Assembly: GCA_911728455.2 (NCBI GenBank)
Contig: OU452229.1
Span: 3,663,001 to 3,727,000, forward strand
Direction: 5' to 3'
Source of the DNA: Marthasterias glacialis
Taxonomy: Eukaryota; Echinodermata; Asteroidea; Forcipulatida; Asteriidae
Length of the DNA stretch: 64,000 nucleotides
Below are positions 23,701-28,900 of this stretch, piece after piece; the first letter of the stretch is position 1, and each line of letters begins with the position of its first letter. The translations under genes were made by a program, and so were the position numbers. The notes beneath the pieces were generated by a model. The model saw only the letters and a program-made list of their open reading frames with translations. It was not told the DNA's origin and ran no database searches.

Positions 23701-23811
23701 ACATCTCCTGGTACAGCATAACTGACAAAACTTGCTTTCCGCAAAGGTCGATAATTTCCTCGAATATCTTGTCAGGGCAATGTTGGCCACACGTGCCATG
23801 GGCGCAGCCAT
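2639..23811 (-). CDS. DHX30: DHX30-type ATP-dependent DExH-box RNA helicase, complete 22-exon gene
   Basis: Exons in transcript order: 23811-23601, 21474-21215, 20599-20435, 19278-18998, 18774-18624, 18525-18342, 17806-17647, 17131-16921, 16174-16097, 15167-15097, 14905-14776, 13822-13699, 13132-13001, 12673-12535, 10793-10703, 9503-9353, 8671-8553, 7408-7308, 5775-5688, 4409-4238, 3441-3218, 2791-2639. All introns are GT-AG and all phases agree, giving 3396 nt (about 1131 residues; human DHX30 is about 1190). Seen: a basic N-terminus, one dsRBD-like domain (about residues 85-165), Walker A GETGCGKT (323-330), DEVH (425-428), SAS (457-459), [22 protein letters not shown] (650-657), then helicase-associated and OB-fold regions. 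Order and wording match vertebrate DHX30 better than DHX9, DHX29, DHX36 or DHX57. DHX30 is known to act in mitochondrial RNA granules and mitoribosome assembly and on cytosolic mRNA; here that is by homology. The start has a good context (AAAATGG). No EST evidence was available, so alternative first exons are possible. Confidence 0.93.
2792..3217. other. DHX30 intron 21, nothing recognised
   Basis: The intron between exons 21 and 22. It contains a near-repeat of CAGTTCACT-TAT-GGAAAGTAT (about 3030 and 3126) but no gene or clear element. Confidence 0.6.
3218..3441 (-). CDS. DHX30: DHX30 exon 21
   Basis: Residues 1007-1081. [19 protein letters not shown] and [15 protein letters not shown], ending in a helix [12 protein letters not shown]. 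The link to the family is weaker here, as the C-terminus is variable in DHX30, but phase and position fit. Confidence 0.82.
3442..4237. other. DHX30 intron 20, unclassified
   Basis: Relatively GC-rich in its middle (3640-4080). No element ends or coding exon could be supported. Confidence 0.45.
4238..4409 (-). CDS. DHX30: DHX30 exon 20: OB-fold region
   Basis: Residues 950-1006. [19 protein letters not shown] matches VFVRDSSQVHPLAVLLLTD, the OB-fold segment. It continues to VEQMLG. The acceptor TTCAAAG|GCG sits just below a poly-pyrimidine tract. Confidence 0.9.
5337..5472 (+). repeat. 66-bp tandem duplication in DHX30 intron 19
   Basis: The block beginning GAGTCTTCAATCCTCGAGTC at 5339 recurs at 5405 with nearly full identity (66-bp period, two copies). 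The surrounding DNA is rich in GAGTC/GACTC words. Confidence 0.85.
5688..5775 (-). CDS. DHX30: DHX30 exon 19
   Basis: Residues 920-949. [19 protein letters not shown] leads into RWLTYFSK, matching [25 protein letters not shown]. The donor is AAG|GTAACG, phase 0. Confidence 0.9.
6495..6544. repeat. Perfect 50-bp palindrome (24-bp arms)
   Basis: Arms begin GCCTGTTATAGTATATC and are exact reverse complements around a central AA. It sits in DHX30 intron 18 and abuts a second palindrome. Confidence 0.9.
6545..6590. repeat. Second abutting palindrome, 46 bp
   Basis: Arms read ACGCATGTAAAACATGTGAA and its reverse complement around an A/T-rich centre. It starts at the base after the first palindrome ends. 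Confidence 0.9.
7068..7160 (+). repeat. Half of a hairpin element related to 63.4-63.6 kb
   Basis: AGAAGACAAGCAGAATACAC and ATGTCGAGACCA follow the wording of the hairpin near the window end (GAAGACGAGCAGAGTATAC, ATGTCGAGAGCA). It overlaps only intron 18 of DHX30. Confidence 0.45.
7308..7408 (-). CDS. DHX30: DHX30 exon 18
   Basis: Residues 887-919. [18 protein letters not shown] fits GVLMAGLYPNLIQVRQGK; then [15 protein letters not shown]. The donor AT|GTAAGG joins the next exon as ATG (Met). A 522-nt open frame on the opposite strand overlaps it but has no family resemblance. Confidence 0.85.
8005..8210 (-). mobile_element. MITE with a central palindrome (DHX30 intron 17)
   Basis: Contains a 40-bp palindrome at 8151-8190 (19-bp arms, TTGAAAGATGGAATATGTT). 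The inverted flank (GAGTGCAATGGTGAGAA) corresponds to TTCTTACCATTGCACTC at the window start and at 59.77 kb. Confidence 0.6.
8553..8671 (-). CDS. DHX30: DHX30 exon 17
   Basis: Residues 847-886. [16 protein letters not shown] corresponds to GLIKQFSENIYEAFLV. The variable [12 protein letters not shown] end lies where vertebrates have EEEELVK. Confidence 0.85.
8930..9139. mobile_element. 210-bp MITE with long terminal inverted repeats
   Basis: The ends are TTAAAGGGGCTGTGTCGTCA...TTATAGCA and the exact reverse complement, about 31 bp each. They begin and end with TTAA, which may be the target duplication. Located in DHX30 intron 16. Confidence 0.85.
9353..9503 (-). CDS. DHX30: DHX30 exon 16
   Basis: Residues 797-846. 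[19 protein letters not shown] matches HDSGSDHLAFVRAVAGW, the conserved SDHL core of HA2. It ends IFIR with the split codon G|GTAAGT. Confidence 0.9.
9537..9760 (+). repeat. Dispersed repeat, copy 2 (DHX30 intron 15)
   Basis: Second copy of the repeat at 2285-2490, starting 33 bp upstream (gene sense) of exon 16. Confidence 0.55.
9868..10040 (+). repeat. Second copy of the 1330-1500 repeat
   Basis: Carries GCCTTGGTGCCCTCGAAATG and GAGGTGCCCTTTATCAAGAA, collinear with the copy near 1.4 kb, but without the internal 22-bp expansion. Confidence 0.55.
10703..10793 (-). CDS. DHX30: DHX30 exon 15
   Basis: Residues 766-796. [19 protein letters not shown] fits CLHPLLVVVSCLTRDPF of vertebrate DHX30. 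The acceptor ATACAG|G completes Lys, and the donor is AAG|GTAGAA. Confidence 0.88.
10837..11233 (-). mobile_element. 397-bp MITE (TTAAAGGCA family), copy 1
   Basis: An inverted homologue of 59947-60342 over its whole length. Terminal repeats read TTAAAGGCAAAGTATACCTT and TTAAAGGGTCTGTATACGTT. It contains an inner inverted motif (GAGAAG-G-TA-GGCCATAA-GCTTCTC). Located in DHX30 intron 14. Confidence 0.85.
11711..11998 (+). repeat. 22-bp minisatellite, about 13 units
   Basis: Unit CTCTGTGCACGGCCTGTGCG plus TG, with single-base variants (CACTG, GCATG). Because 22 is not a multiple of 3, it stays open in several frames on both strands and gives spurious Cys/Arg/His-rich open frames. Located in DHX30 intron 14. 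The purine-pyrimidine alternation could favour Z-DNA. Confidence 0.95.
12389..12420 (+). repeat. TTTG microsatellite
   Basis: An imperfect run of TTTG tetramers in DHX30 intron 14, just outside exon 14. Confidence 0.85.
12535..12673 (-). CDS. DHX30: DHX30 exon 14: helicase-associated domain start
   Basis: Residues 720-765. [11 protein letters not shown], then [19 protein letters not shown] and ALVLSAIY, the ratchet/HA2 region conserved in DEAH helicases. The donor is AA|GTAAGG, phase 2. Confidence 0.93.
13001..13132 (-). CDS. DHX30: DHX30 exon 13: winged-helix region
   Basis: Residues 676-719. [19 protein letters not shown] matches VPEILRTPLENLVLQ of DHX30. The acceptor GTCAG|AG completes a Glu codon, and the donor is G|GTAAGT. 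Confidence 0.92.
13315..13685 (+). repeat. Dispersed repeat filling DHX30 intron 12
   Basis: Collinear with 58985-59330: GAATAATTTGTTTT-GAGAAT, AAAGTAAAGACAACAAA, ATAATC-GCCATGGT and GAATCTCA recur in order and in the same orientation. It nearly fills the 566-bp intron between exons 12 and 13. Confidence 0.75.
13699..13822 (-). CDS. DHX30: DHX30 exon 12: motif VI (arginine finger)
   Basis: Residues 635-675. [19 protein letters not shown] leads into [23 protein letters not shown] is motif VI with the arginine-finger residues present. The donor is CTAG|GTAAGT, phase 1. Confidence 0.92.
14000..14215 (+). repeat. 116-bp tandem duplication (DHX30 intron 11)
   Basis: GCATTCACCGTGTGATAT at 14004 recurs as GCATTCACCACATGATAT at about 14120. 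The following blocks (AAACCACAG-GGATGATATT, AGTAGGAGGGT) are repeated in order. The two copies are roughly 85-90% alike by eye. Confidence 0.75.
14441..14702. mobile_element. 260-bp hairpin (fold-back) MITE
   Basis: The left arm (TCACAAG-GAAT, CCTCAGACTAA-TCCAG, CACATGGTTAGG-GCAAGC) is matched by the reverse complement at 14610-14702. Arms are about 85-90 bp. It sits in DHX30 intron 11, 73 bp from exon 11. Confidence 0.75.
14776..14905 (-). CDS. DHX30: DHX30 exon 11: motif V
   Basis: Residues 591-634. [17 protein letters not shown] is motif V, followed by [15 protein letters not shown]. The donor is GGG|GTTAGT, phase 0. Confidence 0.93.
15097..15167 (-). CDS. DHX30: DHX30 exon 10
   Basis: Residues 568-590. 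[13 protein letters not shown] matches the LILPVHSNIP segment. The donor GAAAG|GTTTGA was chosen because it restores IFES + [12 protein letters not shown] with exact family spacing. The later GT at 15071 would add about nine residues and break the frame. Confidence 0.88.
15293..15444. mobile_element. 152-bp MITE with AGAGC-GCTCAA ends
   Basis: Ends AGAGCAGCTCAAGCAGAAAA and, inverted, AGAGCTGCTCAATCACGAAA. It belongs to the same word family as fragments at 500-560 and 56420-56520. Located in DHX30 intron 9. Confidence 0.6.
15765..15835 (+). repeat. Low-complexity C/A tract
   Basis: A run of C then A followed by AATAAATAAATAA words in DHX30 intron 9. Confidence 0.8.
16097..16174 (-). CDS. DHX30: DHX30 exon 9: motif IV (FLPGW)
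   Basis: A 78-nt exon, residues 542-567, phase 0 at both ends. [13 protein letters not shown] is motif IV. Identified by splice signals (CAACAG|GGT and ATG|GTAAGA) and by fit to the family. Confidence 0.9.
16469..16640 (+). mobile_element. tRNA-derived SINE, family A, copy 1
   Basis: Box A-like TCAGCTCAGTTGGTAGAGTG and box B GGTTCAAATCC, spaced as in a tRNA, then TTTCTTTGTTCACCCC. It cannot form a proper acceptor stem, so it is not a functional tRNA gene. Related copies lie at 51660 and 56745 (minus). Located in DHX30 intron 8. Confidence 0.75.
16921..17131 (-). CDS. DHX30: DHX30 exon 8: RecA1-RecA2 linker
   Basis: Residues 471-541. [12 protein letters not shown] is nearly identical to vertebrate DHX30. 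It is followed by a Ser/Glu-rich low-complexity insert ([10 protein letters not shown]) and a helix ending NKPQ. Confidence 0.93.
17132..17646. other. DHX30 intron 7, little recognised
   Basis: Contains GCTGCGGGCTGTTGCTA and CCGATTCGGAGACG near 17250-17350, words also seen near 10.6 kb and perhaps a degenerate hairpin repeat. No gene. Confidence 0.45.
17647..17806 (-). CDS. DHX30: DHX30 exon 7: DEVH (motif II) and motif III
   Basis: Residues 418-470. [12 protein letters not shown] carries the Mg/ATP-hydrolysis motif (Asp425, Glu426). Motif III reads SAS rather than the usual SAT; the last Ser is encoded by TCC and lies inside a clean open frame. The donor is AA|GTAAGA, phase 2. Confidence 0.94.
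18342..18525 (-). CDS. DHX30: DHX30 exon 6: motifs Ia and Ib
   Basis: Residues 357-417. [16 protein letters not shown] is motif Ia (with TQ from exon 5). [11 protein letters not shown] and [10 protein letters not shown] follow, the latter motif Ib. Phase 0 in, phase 1 out at G|GTAGGG. Confidence 0.95.
18624..18774 (-). CDS. DHX30: DHX30 exon 5: Walker A (motif I)
   Basis: Residues 306-356. Contains GETGCGKTT, the ATP-phosphate-binding loop, then [10 protein letters not shown] and CNIVVTQ, the start of motif Ia. The boundaries TTTCAG|G and CAG|GTGAAA keep the phase. Confidence 0.95.
18998..19278 (-). CDS. DHX30: DHX30 exon 4: acidic linker before the helicase core
   Basis: Residues 213-305, from phase 0 (AGA GAA) to phase 2 (AG|G). 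It holds a Ser/Asp/Glu-rich stretch ([13 protein letters not shown]) and then [17 protein letters not shown], matching the PITGKPYVPLLEAE segment of DHX30, which comes shortly before the helicase core. Confidence 0.85.
19370..19640 (+). mobile_element. tRNA-derived SINE, family B, copy 1
   Basis: Head GTGGCTGAGCGGTC (box A) and GGTTCGAGTCC (box B) as in tRNA-Ser/Leu, followed by a body (CTTGTGTCCTTGAACAAGGC, AACCTGCGAGGG) also found at 58255-58610. Located in DHX30 intron 3. Confidence 0.85.
20435..20599 (-). CDS. DHX30: DHX30 exon 3: end of dsRBD and linker
   Basis: Residues 158-212, phase 0 to phase 0. [11 protein letters not shown] directly continues the dsRBD helix, as SLGLVDRNNEP does in vertebrate DHX30. 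The rest is a charged Lys/Glu-rich helix. Confidence 0.85.
21215..21474 (-). CDS. DHX30: DHX30 exon 2: dsRNA-binding domain
   Basis: Residues 71-157. After EFENPKSCL the sequence follows the DHX30 ds[20 protein letters not shown], then [14 protein letters not shown], the Ala-rich helix that normally contacts RNA. The acceptor after CCATAG keeps the frame open; using the next AG (TCTCAG) would give an immediate stop. The donor follows AAG in phase 0. Confidence 0.88.
21597..21775 (+). mobile_element. SINE family B, truncated copy
   Basis: AAGTTCTGGTGGCTGAGTCA, then GTGGGTTCGAATCTCGG and CACTTGTGACTCTGCTCC, aligned with family B but with a decayed body. It lies in DHX30 intron 1, close to exon 2. 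Confidence 0.6.
22291..23402. mobile_element. 1.1-kb fold-back transposon in DHX30 intron 1
   Basis: Two arms of about 460 bp (22291-22750 and 22942-23402) are inverted and about 95% alike by eye, separated by a 190-bp loop. The ends are TGTAGTTGCGATAATCGTAA and its reverse complement. CCGAC flanks both sides (22286-22290 and 23403-23407), as expected for a 5-bp target duplication. A smaller inverted pair (CCTCCATCCTCCCGACGGTC/CTTCGACCGTCGGG) lies near each tip. It has no coding capacity. Confidence 0.92.
23411..23468. mobile_element. MITE fragment (GGGGCGCTGTACTCC family)
   Basis: GATAATGTCAAAAATCTCAA then GGAGTACAGCGCCCCAGTTA and GGGTC, the same wording as the element at 24122-24302. It abuts the fold-back element. 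Confidence 0.65.
23601..23811 (-). CDS. DHX30: DHX30 exon 1: start codon and presequence-like N-terminus
   Basis: Encodes residues 1-70, ending in phase 1 at a GTAAGT donor. The first 20 residues have no acidic residue and carry Arg7, Arg15, Arg18 and Lys19 among Ala, Ser and Thr, as in a mitochondrial presequence. A basic RKRKKK patch follows near residue 58. Met1 (ATG at 23811) and Met5 are both possible starts; Met1 has purine at -3 and G at +4. Targeting is inferred. Confidence 0.8.
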
Positions 23812-23970
23812 TTTGTGTCATCATAGTCTGGTTCCCAGAATCAACGTATTGGGCCGATTCCATCGCGGATTCAAAGACCGGCCAGCCGCTCGTTCGGAAG
23901 AATTAGAATCTATGCAGTTTAAAGCGGTGAAAATGCGAGGCTTCGTTCTCCCCGCCCCCGGCTTTTAGCG
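23812..23970 (-). promoter_or_regulatory. Probable DHX30 promoter/5' UTR region
   Basis: The 160 bp upstream of the ATG are relatively GC-rich and lack a TATA box. No initiator could be fixed by eye. Most of the segment (from about 23835) belongs to the repeat described at 23835-24180. Confidence 0.35.
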
Positions 23971-24180
23971 CCCTTTTCTATTAATTTTTTGAACGATTTT
24001 TTTTAATCAGTACAATTTCTTCTTTAAGAATATAATATTTACACTGAGCATACTTCAAAGTGGACATAGAATATTTAGCTCATTTATTAGTGAGTGATTA
24101 GACGCTACTTAGACACACCATTGTAGAGTCTTAAAGACCCATCAATATCTGGGGCGCTGTAGCTCCTTTTTTTGAGATTT
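23835..24180 (+). repeat. Dispersed repeat overlapping the DHX30 5' flank
   Basis: Inverted homologue of 52140-52440: ATTGGGCCGA, ACCGGCC, ATTAGAATC-ATGCA-TT-AA and GCGGTGAAA occur in matching order, as do the more distal TATGCT-AGTGTA and CCAGATATTG words. Confidence 0.65.
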
Positions 24181-24302
24181 TGACATTGTCGGTCGTACTT
24201 CTAGTACGATCGATCTAGTACGTCCGATAATGTCAAAATCTAAAAAAAAAGAAAAAAAAAGAAAAGAAAGGAGTACAGCGCCCCAGTTACCGGGTCTTTA
24301 AC
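24122..24302. mobile_element. 180-bp MITE with GGGTCTTTAA ends
   Basis: Left end TTAAAGACCCATCAATATCT and GGGGCGCTGTAGCTCC; right end inverted TTAAAGACCCGGTAACTGGG and GCGCTGTACTCC. The inner parts TTTTGACATTGTCGG and CCGATAATGTCAAAA are also inverted. TTAA at both ends may be the target site. Confidence 0.75.
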
Positions 24303-24372
24303 CCTATCAGGACCGGGCTTTTTTTTTTTGGGGGGGGGGGGGGTGTACGGGGACCGGGGGGGGGGGGGGGGG
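24241..24372 (+). repeat. Poly-purine tract and two long G runs
   Basis: An A/G tract at 24241-24270, then G runs at about 24331-24343 and 24357-24372 separated by a short TGTACGGGGACC spacer. Such runs can form G-quadruplexes and are prone to length error in assemblies. Confidence 0.9.
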
Positions 24373-26229
24373 CACCACATAGTGCCCCCTCCGTATTTTC
24401 CAAACTGTTCGACCGATTTTGATGAAACTTGCCACAAATGTTCATTTCACCGAGTTCTACATGATGACGTCAATTTTTTTTTCAAACATCGCCACTAGAA
24501 GGCGTTTTTGACTGTTTTTTTGTGCAAATTTTTGGTCAAAAATAGTGTTTCCCCATAACTTCTGTATTTTTTGTCCGAATGTTTTGAAACTTGGCAAACT
24601 TGTACATTTTTACAAGATCAATATAATTCGAACCCAAAATGGTTACTGGAGTCACCTTTGGGTGCGTTGTAATCCATTAATTTATCCCATTTTGGGGAAA
24701 AAATGCTGTTTTTTGCGTTTTTTCACTTAAAAATAAAAATGGCCGCCAAGGGCCAAGCGAAAAATAAGAAGGCTAGGTTGACAGTTCCAAATATTTTTTG
24801 GGTCTGAAAAGTAAGAAATTAGCATGTTGAAAATATTCTTTTGTCACAAAAATTGATGTGATTTGAGCCCCTAATTACAGGCTGAAAACACAAAATCCAA
24901 AATAGCCGCCAAAAATGGCGGCCATTTTGAATTCCGTAAAACCCTTTCAGACTATCACGTGACTCATCACTATCACTTTCTGGCAAAGAAATCAAAAATA
25001 AGTTGAAATAATGTTCAAAAAGTAAAAAAAAATCACTAAAAACAGTAAAATCGTGTGAACCAAGGTTAAACAAAATAATGGTTGCCATGGCAACAGCTAA
25101 CCCCCGGTATCAATTATTTTTTGCCAAAATGACCCTAGATATGTTAGAATGGTGGCAACCAGTGAATAGCTTGCACTCACTCCAAAGTAAATGTACCCTT
25201 CATCGATACTATAATGGGGGCTTCCGGTCATGAGCGCCGCCATGTTTTTTTTCCCGTCACTGGCGCCCATACCCTGCCGGTTGGATGCGTCCCGGGGTAA
25301 TTTTCAGGGTACCAGGTGGTTTGGGTTTGCTGTTGTCCCGACATCCCCCAGATAACGTGCGTTGATAACCGGACACCCGGGTGGGCGGACCCTGAATATG
25401 TCTTTTTTGTGGGGGCTGCGCGTGTGCCGATTGGTCGGCCCTTTATTCTGGTTGGGGTGTGTTCTGGTCCCATCAGACGTGGTTCGTTTTTTTTTGTTTT
25501 TTTTGTTTTTTTTTTGCGGCGGGATCCAGTCTAATATACATAGCCTAGGAATTGGAATTAATTCGAATAGATTCAACAAAATGTTATCAATATTACTATT
25601 AACTGTTGTTACATTTCATGCCTATTGAAATTAGCTTTCCTGTGTATCACGGGAGGTAATGTATGATGAATAGGGTGACTTTCAACGATATAATGGTTTA
25701 CTATTTTTGAAAAGAAGTCACCACCTCTGTAAAGATAGAGTGTACCCAAACGAGATTGCAAAAAGGATTGAACACTAGACCTTTCTGTTGCAACCTCACA
25801 GCACGGAGTTTTTGCCATCCAAGATGGAGAAACTACGGGGAGCCGCCAATGCAACTTGCAAAAACAAATAATCACAGTTTCCACAATATTCAAAAATTGT
25901 TTAAATTTGTCCGAAACAAACCAACCAAATAATAGGATGTACTTTGTTTAAAGTTCCAAAAATGTTGAAGTTAGTCACAACGTCTGTCAATGTTTAAATG
26001 TTTTGCTACATTTGGCCGTCCATGTACACGAAGCGCAGCATCCCGCTAGTGTTGAATAAAAGATGAAATTGTATTCCATCTTCTTTAAAAGACCATCTCA
26101 TGGGCACACTTCATTTTGGAGGTTGTTATTTCGGCCCACTAATTAGCAGGCCTACCTTAAGCTGCTTAAAGAGACGCCATTTTACACGCATGTGTACACA
26201 AAAATTGAGTATGGTTGCACTCACCGTAA
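24373..26229. other. Intergenic DNA upstream of DHX30, unclassified
   Basis: Contains repeated ATGGCCGCCA words (24738, 24900) and T-rich runs at 25486-25516. The GC-rich patch at 25240-25470 is open in both directions but has no recognisable protein. Confidence 0.4.
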
Positions 26230-26489
26230 ACTAGTAAGTACCTTTCATGCTGCACAAAAGATGAAATACCACTGGGTAAATTTTCCCTGAGATGTTTCTT
26301 GTTTAAGATAAATGAAAACTGAAATTTACAAGTTATTCCTTCAGATTTTACCACAATTTTAAGGAACAAAAATTGATTTTTAAACATCGGATATTCTGAA
26401 TTGCTCCAGGTAAAAATAACACACTTGGTGGTTACAAAAATTAAAATGTACGTTTTGGGAATGCACAAAATGCATGGGTGCATTTCTAA

Positions 26490-26645
26490 AAATGCGCAAA
26501 TTGCAATTTGCGCAGTTTGAAAATGCGCATATCGAATTCGCGCATTTTTGAAATGCGCAAATTCAGTTTGCACATTTTCAAAATGCGCAAAGTATTTTTA
26601 GCGCATTTGAAAACGCGCAAAAACATAGTTTGTGCATTTCCAAAA
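26490..26645. repeat. Diverged GCGCATTT-type palindrome block at the left array edge
   Basis: Variants of the palindrome (AATGCGCAAATTGCAATTTG, GCGCATTTTTGAAATGCGC, GCGCATTTGAAAACGCGC) differ from one another more than those inside the array do, as expected for an unhomogenised edge copy. Confidence 0.8.
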
Positions 26646-28199
26646 TCAGAAATGAACTTGCGAGTGACCAGCTGGAAAAGTAGTACAGGTCCTTTGGAAG
26701 TGTTTTTGTACTGTACAAAAATGCTAGATTCTATGAATCTTTCAAATTCTGACAGCTCAATACAGTCGGATTAAGGAGTCGGATTTAGTAGGGTGGATCG
26801 ATATCATGGTGTGGATCGACTACACATGATCCTCGCGTTTGACAGGGTAATTACTTCTTTCAAAAAGTTTTTGTACTTTGCCTTGGTATGGAGTAAGGAC
26901 CTTGCTCTATGGTTTGAGCCATTCAACCAAGAAACAACATTTCTTTAAACGATACAGTTTTGATGAGTATAAAACTTCCACCCCTTCACATATTTTGCAA
27001 CCCTGTGCCCCTTAAAATGTCCTTGTTTTTATCACTGCTACAAGTGGTCCAAAATAAACTGATTTAAGATCAAAAGTTATTACTGATTGTTCGTAAAACC
27101 TACTCGCTCACGGGACACAGTTTTTTTAATCAAAATATCTTTTGAATTTGTGTTGACATTCACCAACCCCAATTTTCGAGTTCGACTAACAGACTATTTA
27201 GACACTGAAGAGCACAGCAATAAAGCCACATCTCTATTGAAGCAGATTACATAGATATGTTCCTAGCTCAGGCGTTTTTAATGGCCTTAGTTGTGTGTGA
27301 TATTTAGGTTGGTGGGTCGAATTCATGTTGTGGAACGATTACACATGATCCTCGCATTATGACATGGCTATTGCTACTTTCCGAAAAGTTTTTGTTTTGT
27401 GCCTTGGCATGGAGTAAGGACCTTGCTATATTGCTCAAGCCATTGAAACGAGAAACATCATTTCTTCAAACCATAAAGTTTTTATTAGTATAAAACTGCC
27501 GCCCTTCATATATTTTGCACCTTTGTGCCCCTTTAAATGTCCTTGTTTTTACCAGCGCTACAAGTGGTCCTAAAAAGTTATTTAAGAACAATATTTATTA
27601 CTGATTGTATGTTACACCTAAACCCGCTCACATGACACATTTTTTGTGTGAATTTCTGTGTGAGGAGGGGCCATAAAATAACCTATATTTTAGATATCTT
27701 TTTAAACTTGTGCTGACATCCACTTATCCCAATTTTCGATTTCTACTAACAAACTATTCAATCACTTAAGAGCACAGGATACAGCCACATCCCTACTAAT
27801 GCAATTTCATAAGATGTGTTCATAGCTCAGGCGTTTCTAATTGCCTTTCCTGATTTAAAGTATTCCATTTTTTCGAGTGAAACGGAAGGGGAATTGAGGT
27901 CTTCTTACTAAGGGTCTTATCAAAGTTGACCAATAATATTGCAACAGCAGGGACACGGTAATTATAAGACGATGTTGAAAAGGCCGATGGGTATTTTTCC
28001 CTGATGCAGACGTTTTCTTGTTCAATATAATTGAAAACTGAAATGTACAAATGATTCCTTTAGACCTTTCCACAAATTTCAGGGACAAAAAAAATGATTT
28101 TTAAACGTTGGATATTCTGAATTGCTCCAGGTAAAAATAATAAACAGCCGGGCGCTTAAAAAAGTAAAAATGTACGTTTTGGGAATGCACAAATTTCAT

Positions 28200-28350
28200 T
28201 GGCGCATTTCTAAAATACGCAAATTGCAAATTGCGCATTTTGAAAATGCGCAAACCGATTTTGCGCATTTTGAAAATGCGCAAACCAATTTTGCGCATTT
28301 TGAAAATGCGCAATTTTAATTTGCGCATTTTGAAAATGCGCAAAATTAGT
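28200..28350. repeat. Tandem near-palindromes GCGCATTTTGAAAATGCGC
   Basis: Units of about 30 bp, each a near-perfect palindrome with a single central G/C mismatch. Equivalent blocks lie near 30490, 32740, 35035, 37315, 39575, 41845, 44095, 46975 and 49225. Unit number varies among monomers (mostly 3 or 4). Translated on either strand they give repetitive HFENAQ or KMRKIGLRIF peptides that are artefacts. Confidence 0.93.
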
Positions 28351-28900
28351 TTGCGCAATTTGAAAATAAGCAGAAATTAGTTTGTGCATTTTCAAAATTT
28401 GCTCAATTGAATTTTCGCATTATTTACCAACTGGAAAGTAGGACAGGTAATTTGAGAAAGTGTTTCCGTACTGGCCAGACCACAACCACTGCAGAGTAAG
28501 GATTAAGGAATCTTTCATATTGTGACTTTAAATCAATAGTCAGTTGTGGATTAAGGAGTGTGTGATATTTACGTTGGTGGATCGACTTTATGTTGTGGAT
28601 CGATTAGACATGATCCTCGCATTTGACAGGGTAATTGCTATTTTCAAAAAGACTATTGCTATTTTCAAAAAGACTTCTTTTGTACGCCGCCTTGGCATAG
28701 AGTAAGGACCTTGCTCTATGGCTTGAGCAATTGAACCGAAAAACAAAATTTCTTTAAACCATAACGTTTTCATGAGTATAAAACTGCCGCCCTTCATATA
28801 CTTTGTTCAACTGTAGCCCTTTTTGTTTTTTTACCACTGCTAAAAGTGGTCCGAAATAAAGTGATTTAAGAACAATAATCCTTACTGATTGTTCGTAAAA

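Noticed and set aside
25228-25579. Open frames on both strands in a GC-rich patch
   Set aside because: Both strands are open, the composition is low-complexity Pro/Thr/Gly, and there is no splice partner or domain.
28200-28350. CRISPR-like regularly spaced palindromic repeats
   Set aside because: The spacers are near-identical, 10 bp or so, and the DNA is from an animal genome with introns; it is satellite substructure.
28101-28395. Repetitive proteins (HFENAQ / KMRKIGLRIF) recurring in every monomer
   Set aside because: They are translations of the near-palindromic tandem units in both strands, not conserved coding sequence.
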